From NCBI GenBank assembly GCA_016716475.1, contig JADJWG010000002.1:806001-870000 (forward strand): a stretch of DNA of 64,000 nucleotides, written 5' to 3'. The stretch is from Phycisphaerales bacterium (GTDB lineage Bacteria > Planctomycetota > Phycisphaerae > UBA1845 > Fen-1342). Shown in pieces: positions 25,767 through 34,563 of the stretch. The stretch's first letter is position 1, and each line of letters starts with the position of its first letter. The notes beneath the pieces are model-generated. The model searched no databases. It saw only the letters and a list, made by a program, of their open reading frames with translations, and was not told where the DNA came from. The position numbers were made by a program, and so were the translations under genes.

Positions 25767-27344
25767 ATGTGCCCTACACGTTTCGCCGGGCTCTTGCTCA
25801 TCCTCCTGACCCTCGCCCCCTCTGCACGCTCCCAACCCGCGCCCACCCCTGCCGACCGCACGGCGTCCCGTCCGAACATCCTGTTCGTCTTCACGGATGA
25901 CCACACCGCCCAGGCGATTGGGGCCTACGGCTCCCGGCTCAACCGGACACCGCGCATCGATCAACTTGCCATCGAGGGAGTGCGTTTTGACAATTGCTAT
26001 GTCACCAATTCGATCTGTGGACCGTGCCGGGCCGTGGTTCAGACCGGCACTTACAGCCATGTGAACGGCGTCTACCACAACCGCAACGCGCTCCATCCAT
26101 CACAAGCGGTCATGCCGCGCTTGTTGCAGCAAGCCGGCTACCAGACGGCACTGATCGGCAAGTGGCACCTTCAGAACGATCCGGCGGGCTATGACCACTG
26201 GGAAGTGCTCATAGGGCAGGGGCCGTACTACAACCCCCCCATGATCCGCAACGGCCAGCGCGTCCAGCACATCGGCTATACGACCGATGTGATCACCGAC
26301 CTCGCTCTCGCGTGGTTGCGCGACCAGCGTGATCCCGAGAAGCCCTTCCTGCTGATGTATCAGCACAAGGCGCCGCATCGCCCGTGGGACCCCAGTCCGC
26401 GCCACCTGCACCTGTACGAGGATGAGACAATCCCGGAGCCACCGACGCTCCTCACACATTACGGACGCCGCGGGACGGCGGCGCGCCAGCAGGACATGAC
26501 GATCGCAGAAACACTTGACGAGCGCGACCTGAAGCTGGTGGCTCCGACCGAGTTAAACGACGAACAGCGCGCGGCCTGGAACGCGGCTTATGAGCCGCGC
26601 AACATTCGCTTCCGCGAGCATCCGCCGACGGGCGTTGACCTGGTGCGCTGGAAGTACCAGCGCTACATCAAGGACTACCTGCGGTGCGTCGCAGCACTCG
26701 ATGAGAACCTGGGGCGCCTGTTGGATTACCTTGATGAGGCCGGGCTGGCGGAAAACACGATCGTCATCTACACGTCCGATCAGGGCTTCTACCTGGGTGA
26801 GCAGGGCTGGTTTGACAAGCGCTGGATGTACGACATCTCGCTGCGCATGCCGCTGCTCGTACGATGGCCGGGTGTGGTCGCACCGGGTACTTTCCAGGAT
26901 GCGATCGTCTCGGTCCTCGACTTCATGCCGACCTTCCTGGAAGTGGCCGGGGCGGAGATCCCCACGCACCTGCACGGTCGTTCGCTGGTGCCACTGCTGC
27001 GAGGTGAGCGTCCGGCTGACTGGCGCACGACCTTTTATTACCACTATTACGAGTACCCCGGTTGGCACTATGTGCGCAAGCACTACGGCGTCACGGACAG
27101 CCGCTTCAAACTGATGCACTTCTATGAGGCCGATGTGAACGAGTGGGAGCTTTACGACCTGAAATTCGATCCCGACGAAACACACAACCTCTATGGGCAC
27201 CCGGTCTATGGTCCTGTACAGGAACGGCTGCTCGCGGCGTTGAAAGAGTGGCGCACCAAGCTGGCGGTACCGGAGAGCGACCCGCCGGAGTCCGAACTGC
27301 GCGACTTCCCGCACCGCACGCGGATACGCACGACGATGCCTTGA
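25767..27344 (+). CDS. Secreted arylsulfatase-family protein
   Basis: 525 residues from ATG 25767, with AAGGAGA 8 bases upstream. A signal peptide is present (FAGLLLILLTLAPSARSQ). The alkaline-phosphatase-fold sulfatase family is clear: metal-binding FVFTDDHTAQAIGAYG, the formylglycine motif C84-G-P-C-R88, GKWHL, and IIYTSDQGFYLGEQGWFDKRWMYD near the end. The C-x-P-x-R motif needs oxidation of C84 by a sulfatase-maturing enzyme, none of which is in the window. It should cleave sulfate esters or sulfamates of polysaccharides outside the cytoplasm; the substrate is unknown. It converges with the amidohydrolase array. Confidence 0.94.
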   Translation: MCPTRFAGLLLILLTLAPSARSQPAPTPADRTASRPNILFVFTDDHTAQAIGAYGSRLNRTPRIDQLAIEGVRFDNCYVTNSICGPCRAVVQTGTYSHVNGVYHNRNALHPSQAVMPRLLQQAGYQTALIGKWHLQNDPAGYDHWEVLIGQGPYYNPPMIRNGQRVQHIGYTTDVITDLALAWLRDQRDPEKPFLLMYQHKAPHRPWDPSPRHLHLYEDETIPEPPTLLTHYGRRGTAARQQDMTIAETLDERDLKLVAPTELNDEQRAAWNAAYEPRNIRFREHPPTGVDLVRWKYQRYIKDYLRCVAALDENLGRLLDYLDEAGLAENTIVIYTSDQGFYLGEQGWFDKRWMYDISLRMPLLVRWPGVVAPGTFQDAIVSVLDFMPTFLEVAGAEIPTHLHGRSLVPLLRGERPADWRTTFYYHYYEYPGWHYVRKHYGVTDSRFKLMHFYEADVNEWELYDLKFDPDETHNLYGHPVYGPVQERLLAALKEWRTKLAVPESDPPESELRDFPHRTRIRTTMP

Positions 27345-27407
27345 AGCAGCCGTGACATTTGCTGCGGCGGCCCGTGGTCGTGGTTGCCGGACCTGCCCCG
27401 CGGACCG

Positions 27408-28874
27408 CTACTCCTGGGGCCATTCCAGACGACGAGGCCACTGGTCATCGAACTCTGGGAGCGTGCGCTCGCCCTGTGGCCGGATGTGGGCAAACAGAGT
27501 CTCGTCGGCCTTACGGTAGGCGACGCGGCCATGGACCACGGCGATGTGGACCTGTGTCATGTAATGCAGGATGTCGCCGTCGGTGATGATCAGGTCGGCA
27601 TCCTTACCGACTTCGAGCGACCCGAGGCGATCATCGACGCCCAGGATGCGGGCGGCGTCGATCGTCAGGGACCGCAGTGCATCCTCGTTTGGCAGGCCGC
27701 CGCGGACAGCGAAAGCGGCCTCCATGTTGAGATGCAGTAAGTCCCTGCCGGCGAGCCCCCACAGCGTAATCGTGGAGGTGCCGGGCAGAATGCCGAAAAG
27801 CACGCCGTGGTCGCTGAGAATGCGGGCGTTCTCAATCGTGGAACCGGTCGGGCGGTTGAAACGCAGGTCCGGCGGGCGGTCGTCGCGCGGCGTGAGTATC
27901 ACACGGGCGCCGGCGCGGCTGAGCTCTGGTGCGACGAGCCAACCCTCGGCGGCACCACGAATCACCAGCGCGAAGTCGTACTGCCGCGCCAGCGTGGCCA
28001 GGTCTCGCAGCGCCTGGGAGTCGTTCGCAGTGGCCACGGCAATGGTTTCGCGTGCGAGCAGGCGGCGATACTGCTCAAACTCGCCCCGCAGCCAGGTCCG
28101 ATCTGGGGCTTTCACCTCCGGATTACGCTCCTTCTCACGCTCGTGGCGCTGCACCTCGCGGAGGTAGTTGCGAACGCGCTCGAGACCCGCACGCAGTTCG
28201 GCACGTTGAATGGGGTTCCGGGTGGAGTAGTTGAGGTTCCAGTAGACGTTGCGCTTGACGAGCAGTCCATCGGTCGTGCCAAAGGTAAGCTTCGCGACAT
28301 CGTTGCCGGAAAGGACTGCGGTGATACCGCCGGCAAGGGCGATGGTCATGTTGAGACCGAACAAATCGGTCGTATCGCGCGGGTCGCCGGATCCGAAGAT
28401 CCCAGACGTACCGGGCGCAATCAGGCCGGGGTATACGAAGCGTCCCGCCGCATCGACCACCTCGCAATCCGGTGGTAGCGGCACGTGGGTTCCGATCGCG
28501 CTGATCACGCCATTCTTGGCAAGCACCGTAGCCCGTTCCAGGACGGGACCAGTGACGGTATGCACGCGTCCGTGGAGCACTGCCAGATAGCGGTCCGGCT
28601 GCGTGGTAGCGGCCGACGTGACGGTGGTTGTGGTGGGAGCTGAAGCCGGGGCGGTGTCAGTGGCCGGTCCGCGCCGGGGACGTGTAGTCGGCTGCGTTTC
28701 AGCGGGCCGGGTTTGGGCAGGTTGAGTTTCGGTGGGCTGGGTTTCGGCCGGCTGAGTCTCGGCGGGCTGGCTCTCGGAAATGGGGGCATCGGCCACCATT
28801 GCGATTGCAATGCACGGACCCAGGACAAGCGTAAACAGGAGGAGGCCGCATAGTGGTGATGGGTGGAGCTTCAA
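27408..28874 (-). CDS. Ah8: exported amidohydrolase-family pseudoenzyme with repeat linker
   Basis: 488 residues starting with TTG at 28874. GGAGG lies 7 bases upstream, and the TTGA overlaps the Ah7 stop, so translation is coupled. A signal peptide (GLLLFTLVLGPCIAIA) is followed by a Pro/Thr/Gln linker at residues ~34-92, with repeated PAETQ units. The module then shows HGRVHTVTGPVLERATVLAKNG, FVYPGLIAPGTSG, EDALRSLTIDAARILGV and GSLEVGKDADLIITDGD, the scaffold of COG1228-type amidohydrolases. In the canonical PGLIDxHxH both histidines and the Asp are gone (PGLIAPGTS), and the later barrel His is replaced (VATANDSQALRD). Catalysis by the usual metal mechanism is not expected. It is the last gene of the array. 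Confidence 0.9.
   Translation of the reverse strand: MKLHPSPLCGLLLFTLVLGPCIAIAMVADAPISESQPAETQPAETQPTETQPAQTRPAETQPTTRPRRGPATDTAPASAPTTTTVTSAATTQPDRYLAVLHGRVHTVTGPVLERATVLAKNGVISAIGTHVPLPPDCEVVDAAGRFVYPGLIAPGTSGIFGSGDPRDTTDLFGLNMTIALAGGITAVLSGNDVAKLTFGTTDGLLVKRNVYWNLNYSTRNPIQRAELRAGLERVRNYLREVQRHEREKERNPEVKAPDRTWLRGEFEQYRRLLARETIAVATANDSQALRDLATLARQYDFALVIRGAAEGWLVAPELSRAGARVILTPRDDRPPDLRFNRPTGSTIENARILSDHGVLFGILPGTSTITLWGLAGRDLLHLNMEAAFAVRGGLPNEDALRSLTIDAARILGVDDRLGSLEVGKDADLIITDGDILHYMTQVHIAVVHGRVAYRKADETLFAHIRPQGERTLPEFDDQWPRRLEWPQE
28689..28775 (-). repeat. PAETQ-type repeat linker in Ah8
   Basis: Residues ~34-62 of Ah8 are near-repeats of five residues: PAETQ, PAETQ, PTETQ, PAQTR, PAETQ. 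The DNA repeats in 15-base units. This is a flexible linker between signal peptide and barrel, and the unit number may vary between strains. Confidence 0.8.
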
Positions 28875-30265
28875 CGCACGTCCTCCGAAGTTGCGCGGTG
28901 CACGATCTCCCCGGCAATCATAACTTCACGAACACGGGCACCGGGCGTGAACGGGTCCACATCCAGGAAGATGAGATCGGCATCCTTGCCCTCTGCGAGA
29001 GTGCCGAGGCGGCTGCCAAGACCGAGGAGCTCGGCCGGAAGGAGCGTGATACTCTTGAGTGCCATCTCGCGTGGCCAACCCTCCGCGACCAATTCGGCCA
29101 CGCGCGCGAGGTATTGAACGTGTTCCTCCGCGGAATCATTCAGCGGAAGAAGTGTTACGGCACAACCGGCATCGGTGAGCATGCGGGGCAAATGCAGTCG
29201 CTCGGCAGAACCGGCGCGGCGTGTGATACGGGCCTGCAGCGCAATGCGCGGCTTGACCTCCGCAAACTGAGCGAGGACGAACTCGAAATCCGTGTCAAAG
29301 AGGAATCGGGCGATGAAATCGTGCGCGATGTCGTATTCTTTGACGACATCGCGCATGTGAACGAACGACGCTGCGCCGTCGAGTTCGATCAGGGCCCGCA
29401 CGCCCTCCTTCTTCTGAAGCAAATCGACCAGTGGTTGAAGGGTGGGGTCGACGGGGGGGGGCTGAAACTGGGCCGCGGGCTGGGTTGCGGGTTGTGTCGC
29501 GGGTTGTGTGGCAGGACTAGCCGCGGCTCTCTGTTTCTCTTCCTCCTGCTTTTTCTCAAACTCCTCGCGGGCCTTGTCGACCTTCTCGATTTCCTTTTTC
29601 GCGCGTTCAAGAGCCCCGCGGAATGCTGCCTTGTCGCTGGGGACTCGAATGTACGATGGGCTGACCAGGATTTGCTGCTCGGCGGGACCACCGGTGCGCA
29701 CCACGGCCGCACGGCCAGGCAGGCCGACTCCGGTGGGCGCCAGCGCCACGGCCGTGAAGCCCGCTGCCCGCAGCTCCGCGAGCGGATCAGCGGCCGGGAT
29801 GAACTCCTCGACCGTGTTCCAGTTCGTTTGCACGCCCGACCGGCGAAAGCCGGTGAGGCCGTGACGCGTCTGAATGTTGATCAGGCCGGGCATGACGACA
29901 CGATCGCGGGCGTCAATCACGCTGGCGTTGAGCGGGTACTCAAGGCGGCGTCCGATCTTCTCGATCTTGCCGCCCGCGATGACGATGACGGCGTCGCGGA
30001 TGTCGTCGCCGGTGTTCGTAATGGCGCGACCGGCGCGGATGACGGTGTAGCGCTCACTCGCCGGTACCGGCGGCGGGGGAGTAATGGCGGTGCTGGGGGG
30101 CTCCGGGGGTGCCGGCGCCGTCGTCGTCTCTTGGGCGACGGCGGCGAGCGCAGTGACTAGCATGAGGGTGAGCCCAAGTCGCCGGTTGCGCACCTGCCGG
30201 GAGGAACAATGATGCCGGGGGACCGCATGGTGATCCACGGCCGTTGACCATGAGGTTGCGTTCAT
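28871..30265 (-). CDS. Ah7: exported amidohydrolase-family pseudoenzyme
   Basis: 464 residues. A basic N-terminus and hydrophobic segment (RRLGLTLMLVTALAAVAQ) give a signal peptide; the true start may be one of several codons downstream of 30265, because no strong ribosome site precedes it. The module has GRAITNTGDDIRDAVIVIAGG, RVVMPGLINIQTRHG, MALKSITLLPAELLGL and GTLAEGKDADLIFLDVDPF. The HxH motif reads Q132-T-R134 and the Asp is Asn130. A charged helix (ERAKKEIEKVDKAREEFEKK) and an ATQP repeat interrupt the barrel at residues ~218-268. Its stop overlaps the Ah8 start by 4 bp. Lacking metal ligands, it is predicted inactive. Confidence 0.88.
   Translation of the reverse strand: MNATSWSTAVDHHAVPRHHCSSRQVRNRRLGLTLMLVTALAAVAQETTTAPAPPEPPSTAITPPPPVPASERYTVIRAGRAITNTGDDIRDAVIVIAGGKIEKIGRRLEYPLNASVIDARDRVVMPGLINIQTRHGLTGFRRSGVQTNWNTVEEFIPAADPLAELRAAGFTAVALAPTGVGLPGRAAVVRTGGPAEQQILVSPSYIRVPSDKAAFRGALERAKKEIEKVDKAREEFEKKQEEEKQRAAASPATQPATQPATQPAAQFQPPPVDPTLQPLVDLLQKKEGVRALIELDGAASFVHMRDVVKEYDIAHDFIARFLFDTDFEFVLAQFAEVKPRIALQARITRRAGSAERLHLPRMLTDAGCAVTLLPLNDSAEEHVQYLARVAELVAEGWPREMALKSITLLPAELLGLGSRLGTLAEGKDADLIFLDVDPFTPGARVREVMIAGEIVHRATSEDVR
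29468..29521 (-). repeat. ATQP repeat inside Ah7
   Basis: Residues ~249-266 of Ah7 read SPATQPATQPATQPAAQ, a low-complexity insertion after a charged coiled-coil-like helix in the middle of the barrel. It repeats in 12-base DNA units. Confidence 0.8.
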
Positions 30266-30308
30266 ACGCTGATATTCCGTGCTGTCGGGCGCTGGCTGGG
30301 TGATGGCC

Positions 30309-31580
30309 TTAGAAGCGCCGCGCGGTTTCGGTTGTGCCGTCGTAGATAATGCGGCCCTTGACCATGGTGAGTAGGCAGGCCGAGCGTGGATCGAGCGGAT
30401 CGCCGGACCAGATGGTCAAATCGGCCTGTTTGCGCGGCTCGATCGAGCCATGGGTTGCGCCCAGGCCAAGCGCTTCGGCATTGATGCGGGTGATGCCGCG
30501 CAGCGCGTGGTAAGGTAGCCAGCCGTACCAGCAAGCCATGGCGGCCTGGTAGCTGAGTTCCTCCTGCGGGATCACGGGGGCATCGGTATTGATTCCGAGG
30601 CGCCGTACGCCGTTCTTCCACCAGCCGCTGGCATTGCCGATCATGCGGCGAGCCGTGCGGTCGTAGTGGTACTGCCGCGGACCGTTGATGGCCCACGCAT
30701 CACTCTGCGCCACGACCGGGCCAAGCTTCCACGCGTCGAACGTGCAGTGGTCAAGGACCGTCCAGAAGTCGAATCGGTCGTACATGGTGTCCATGGTCGC
30801 CAGCAGCACCTGGTACATTTGCGTGTGCATGGTGACCGGCATCTCGCGGGTGAAGAGTTCCCGGAAACCAGCCCAGGTGGGATCGAACGCGGGTTGCGGC
30901 CCCGCGCCCTGCTCGAAGCGGCTCCAACTTTCGTGATAGAGGCGGGCCTTCTGCAAAGTCTGCCGCGTATTCCAGTTCATGAACATCCGGCCATTGCCCC
31001 CGAAGTACCACTCGGGATTGCCGGCCTGCGCGATCTTGAGGGATCCGGGGGAACGGATGAGCATTTCGTTGGGGTCGCGGCCGGCGGTGTCCACGAGGGT
31101 GCCGAAGCCGGACATGTTGGTGCCGCTGCCGGGGATCATGATGACGGTTGTGACGCCACCGGTGCGGGCCTGCAGGATCCAGGGGTTGTCGGCGCGGGGC
31201 ACGGAGCGCGTGTCGAGGCCGGGATTCGCCTGGTAGACCATGTCGTTGAGGTCAAACCAGCCGCCGGCAGCACTGTGGTTGTGGGGGTCGGTCAGGCCGG
31301 GGACCAACCAGTACTGCGGGAATTCGCGGACGACATAATCCGCGGGAATTTCAACTTCGTCGACCGGGCCGACCGCTTCAATGGCTGTGCCGCGCACCAG
31401 CACGACCGCGTTATTGATGACACGCTCGGCATCATCAAATGAGACCACCTTCGCGACGCGGAGCGCATAGCCCGGCGGGGTATTCTCCTGTTGGGCACCG
31501 GCGGGCATTGCCAGCAACCCTACCGCGAGGACAAGCGCGACGGTAGCCGAAAGGCGCATTCCAGACCGCTTAATCATCAT
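30309..31580 (-). CDS. Ah6: exported amidohydrolase, the catalytically intact member of the array
   Basis: 423 residues from ATG 31580, with AGGAGG 8 bases upstream; the start overlaps the end of Ah5 by 11 bp. A signal peptide is present (LSATVALVLAVGLLAMPAGA). It keeps the full ligand set expected for an amidohydrolase metal centre: HxH at H100-N-H102 (LVPGLTDPHNHSA), further His in MPVTMHTQM and VLDHCTFDAW, and the strand-8 Asp in LGINTDAPVIPQEEL. RGITRINAEALGLG and KQADLTIWSGDPLD close the module. The family acts on cyclic amides, dipeptides, imidazolones and similar bonds; the exact substrate cannot be read. It is the best candidate for the working enzyme of the operon. Confidence 0.93.
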   Translation of the reverse strand: MMIKRSGMRLSATVALVLAVGLLAMPAGAQQENTPPGYALRVAKVVSFDDAERVINNAVVLVRGTAIEAVGPVDEVEIPADYVVREFPQYWLVPGLTDPHNHSAAGGWFDLNDMVYQANPGLDTRSVPRADNPWILQARTGGVTTVIMIPGSGTNMSGFGTLVDTAGRDPNEMLIRSPGSLKIAQAGNPEWYFGGNGRMFMNWNTRQTLQKARLYHESWSRFEQGAGPQPAFDPTWAGFRELFTREMPVTMHTQMYQVLLATMDTMYDRFDFWTVLDHCTFDAWKLGPVVAQSDAWAINGPRQYHYDRTARRMIGNASGWWKNGVRRLGINTDAPVIPQEELSYQAAMACWYGWLPYHALRGITRINAEALGLGATHGSIEPRKQADLTIWSGDPLDPRSACLLTMVKGRIIYDGTTETARRF

Positions 31581-34563
31581 GCGGTACCTCCTGCCCCCGG
31601 ACGAAGACGTGCGCCAGTCGACTGGGGCCGTCAAACGGGTGGCCGGTAAAGACCAGCAGGTCCCCATCGCGGCCCGGTTGCAGCGATCCGATGCGGTCAT
31701 CGAGCTTGTGCATACGGGCGGCATCAAGAGTCAGCGCTCGCAGCGCGGCATCGCCGCCGAGACCCTGCTGCACGGCAAAGAGGGCCATACGCGGCAGGTC
31801 ACGGGCGGCGTCCTCGGCGGCGCTCTGGAGCGCGATTCCAAAGCCGTTACGACTCAGATCAACCGCTGGGAAGTACGGCTGGCGCGCTCGCTGCTGAATC
31901 ATTTGAGGCGAAACGATCACACCGATGCGATCCTGGTGCGCGCGGAGTTCATCCATAATGTCAGCCGCATCGTCGGCGCCACGAAGCACGAGTGCGAGCT
32001 TGAATTCCTCGACAAAGAGCTTCACGGCAGCGCGAATCTCGAGTGCGGTGCGGACATCAACGACGGCGGCGATTTCACCGGCGAGCAGTGTGCGAATGGG
32101 CTCGAGCCGCTCGTCAACCTTGGGCGGGGTGGGGCGGCCGTCCTTGGCCTGACTGCGGCGGCGGGTGACACGGAACTCCACAGCGGACTTGTCGACGCGC
32201 GTCGCCTCGAATTGAACCGCGAAACCGGCCATTTCGATCTTGCCGACCATGTAGTCTTCGCGCGACAGCGTGGCGCGGATGATGGGCTTGCCGACGGGAG
32301 TCTCGAGGTCGATTTCCAGCAAGACCTGGTTACCGTCAAGGGTGCCGGTCACGCGGACCTCTTCGCCGCTCAGCGGGTCGCTCAGGCGGGCTTCGATGCG
32401 GTTGCCGGAAAGGCGCGCCATGATGGTGCCGCTGACGGGTTCAGGCAGCGGGTCGCCGCTGACGGTGTACTCCCACTTGCCCGTAATGGGGTCCGGCTGG
32501 CCGTCTTCGATCACCTGATCCGTAGTCGCTGGCCGGGCGTCCGCCCCTTCACCCTGGCGCCACTTCTCGAGGTCGGCGGCGTACTTCTGCCACTGCTCGG
32601 CATACTTCTTTCCGGCCTCAAGCTGCTGACGGATGGGCTGTACGCCGGTCAGTGGGTCGCTCCCAAGCAGCGAGAAGCGCACGCCCGAAAGTTCGCGTGT
32701 GACCAATTCGGCGCGCGTAGCGCCCCAGGTCTTGATCGCAGCCAGGCGCGCGCCGCGCTCAGACAACCGATACGGCGCGAGCAAAACGGTGGTGACGCCT
32801 GCTTGTGCAACCCGGCGGAATTCCAGCCCGGCAACGGCGACGGTGCGATGGATAGGCAGTTCGGGGCCCACGGTGGTGGCATCACCGGCGAGGCCGAGGT
32901 GTCCGTGGGCATCGATGAACCCCGGCGTGACGAACGCCGTGGGACCGGCATCAACAATGCGGCTGCGCGGGGGAACGGGCACCCGCTGCCCGATGGCCTG
33001 TACGCGACCGTCCTCGATGAGCACACTGCCGTTGTGAATGACTTCCCCGTTTCCTACCCAGATGGTGCCAGCGCGGACGACGATACTACGAGGCACCGGC
33101 GCGCGATAGACCTCAACTCCGCCGATATAGGCGCGCAGTACGTGGCTATTGATGTCGAGCGGCGGTCCGCTGAGCACGAGCAGGTCGGCGTCCGTCCCCG
33201 GAGCGAGTGAACCGACGCGATCCGCTATCCCGGCAATTTCGGCCGGCACGCGTGTGATGGCTGCAAGCGCCCGCTGCTCGGAGACTCCGGCCCGCACGGC
33301 GGCGATCGCCGCCAGGCGGAGATCCTCAATCCGGTCACCGGCTGCGCCGGCGAGCGCGAAACGCAAGGTGGGGTGGAGCGCAAGTGCTTGCAGGGCGGCC
33401 TGGGCATCGCCGTCCACTTCCGGATCGAATCCCAGGTTGCCACCGGGCGCGAAGAAGCCACCGGGAGCGCGGACCACGAGCGGCACCGCAGCGTCGGCGA
33501 CGAACGACGCGACGGTGTACCAACCCGCCGCGTCTACCAGGTACCCCGAGCGGCCAGTGGTGGCCAGTAGTTCCAGCGCGGCAGAGACGTCGGCGGCTTC
33601 ACGCGCTCGGATGCGCAGCGGCAACGCGGCATGCCAGGCCGCGGCAAAGCCGGCGGCGTGGGCGTCGAGGGTGCCGTCGGCCCGACGCGGGCGCCCGCCT
33701 GCGGCAGCGTCCGCTATCCGTTCGCGCAGCTCGAGCATCGTGCCGAGTCGCGTTTGCGTCCGCTGGACAAGCGCGGGTTCGATCTCCACATCGGAGGATG
33801 CGTAGAATGGCGGGCGGATGAGCAGCGGTGGGTCAAATACGCCCAGATTGATGCATAAATCCTGTGCGGCGCGCAGCAGGCGCTGGTCTGGTGGTCCGGC
33901 GACTTTGGCGAGTGCTCCAACTCCGCTGACGAGGCGATGCTCACCGGCCGAAAGGTGGCTCGTTGTGGTGCCGCGCGCCAGAAGTTCCTCATTGCGGGCG
34001 TAGCGGTCGAGTGTGTCGGCGGCCTGGTATAGGCCACTGACACTCTCGGGGCCACGATGCGCGTTGCCGAGGGCGCCACCGAGCGAGACGAAGCCGGGAC
34101 ACACCACCGTGTCCGGCAGGTGAATCTCGGGCAATTCGTGCCGTGGCGGTTCGCCGAAGCCGAATTCGTGAATGCGACCGCTGCGTACGACCACGTAGGC
34201 GGGCCCGGCTGGAGTGGGGCTCCGGTTGGCCGCTAGCAAGTTGGCATCCATCAAGCCACCCGTGCGAAGCACGAATGATGGTGCGGTGGCGCTGGGTTTC
34301 GCTTCTGCGCGTGGTGATACTTCCGCGGGGCTGGCGGTAGCCGGAGCACGAGCAGTCTGCACGACCGCGCCCGCCTCGGTGACAGCCGCGAAATCAGCGG
34401 TGTTGATGATGTCAGGCGCACCGAGAGCTGCCGTAGCCGGGAACTGCAACCTGTCCGGGCTGAGCGGCACAAGCAGCAGCGCACCGGCAAGCAGCACCCC
34501 CACGGGTATACGCCGCAGGATGACAACCGCGTGCCGGGTACGGGGAGGGCGGGAACCGGTCAC
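31570..34563 (-). CDS. Ah5: exported double-module amidohydrolase-family protein with beta-rich insertion
   Basis: 997 residues from GTG 34563, overlapping the Ah4 stop as GTGA, with GGAGG upstream. A signal anchor lies at residues ~14-34. Two full modules follow in one chain. Module 1 (~120-490) has VVCPGFVSLGGALG in place of PGLIDxHxH, and RALAAITRVPAEIAGI with GTDADLLVLSGPPLD. Module 2 (~494-997) has VTPGFIDAHGHLG (H553, H555), LRALTLDAARMHKL and GRDGDLLVFTGHPFD. Residues ~690-800 of module 2 are a beta-rich insertion (WEYTVSGDPLPEPVSG, NRIEARLSDPLSGEEVRVTG) resembling a small lipocalin-like barrel. Module 2 keeps HxH but I do not see the strand-8 Asp, so its activity is uncertain. Confidence 0.9.
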   Translation of the reverse strand: MTGSRPPRTRHAVVILRRIPVGVLLAGALLLVPLSPDRLQFPATAALGAPDIINTADFAAVTEAGAVVQTARAPATASPAEVSPRAEAKPSATAPSFVLRTGGLMDANLLAANRSPTPAGPAYVVVRSGRIHEFGFGEPPRHELPEIHLPDTVVCPGFVSLGGALGNAHRGPESVSGLYQAADTLDRYARNEELLARGTTTSHLSAGEHRLVSGVGALAKVAGPPDQRLLRAAQDLCINLGVFDPPLLIRPPFYASSDVEIEPALVQRTQTRLGTMLELRERIADAAAGGRPRRADGTLDAHAAGFAAAWHAALPLRIRAREAADVSAALELLATTGRSGYLVDAAGWYTVASFVADAAVPLVVRAPGGFFAPGGNLGFDPEVDGDAQAALQALALHPTLRFALAGAAGDRIEDLRLAAIAAVRAGVSEQRALAAITRVPAEIAGIADRVGSLAPGTDADLLVLSGPPLDINSHVLRAYIGGVEVYRAPVPRSIVVRAGTIWVGNGEVIHNGSVLIEDGRVQAIGQRVPVPPRSRIVDAGPTAFVTPGFIDAHGHLGLAGDATTVGPELPIHRTVAVAGLEFRRVAQAGVTTVLLAPYRLSERGARLAAIKTWGATRAELVTRELSGVRFSLLGSDPLTGVQPIRQQLEAGKKYAEQWQKYAADLEKWRQGEGADARPATTDQVIEDGQPDPITGKWEYTVSGDPLPEPVSGTIMARLSGNRIEARLSDPLSGEEVRVTGTLDGNQVLLEIDLETPVGKPIIRATLSREDYMVGKIEMAGFAVQFEATRVDKSAVEFRVTRRRSQAKDGRPTPPKVDERLEPIRTLLAGEIAAVVDVRTALEIRAAVKLFVEEFKLALVLRGADDAADIMDELRAHQDRIGVIVSPQMIQQRARQPYFPAVDLSRNGFGIALQSAAEDAARDLPRMALFAVQQGLGGDAALRALTLDAARMHKLDDRIGSLQPGRDGDLLVFTGHPFDGPSRLAHVFVRGQEVPHDD

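Noticed and set aside
31579..33210. 543-codon plus-strand frame inside Ah5
   Set aside because: It lies within the well-supported double amidohydrolase gene and has no recognisable domain.
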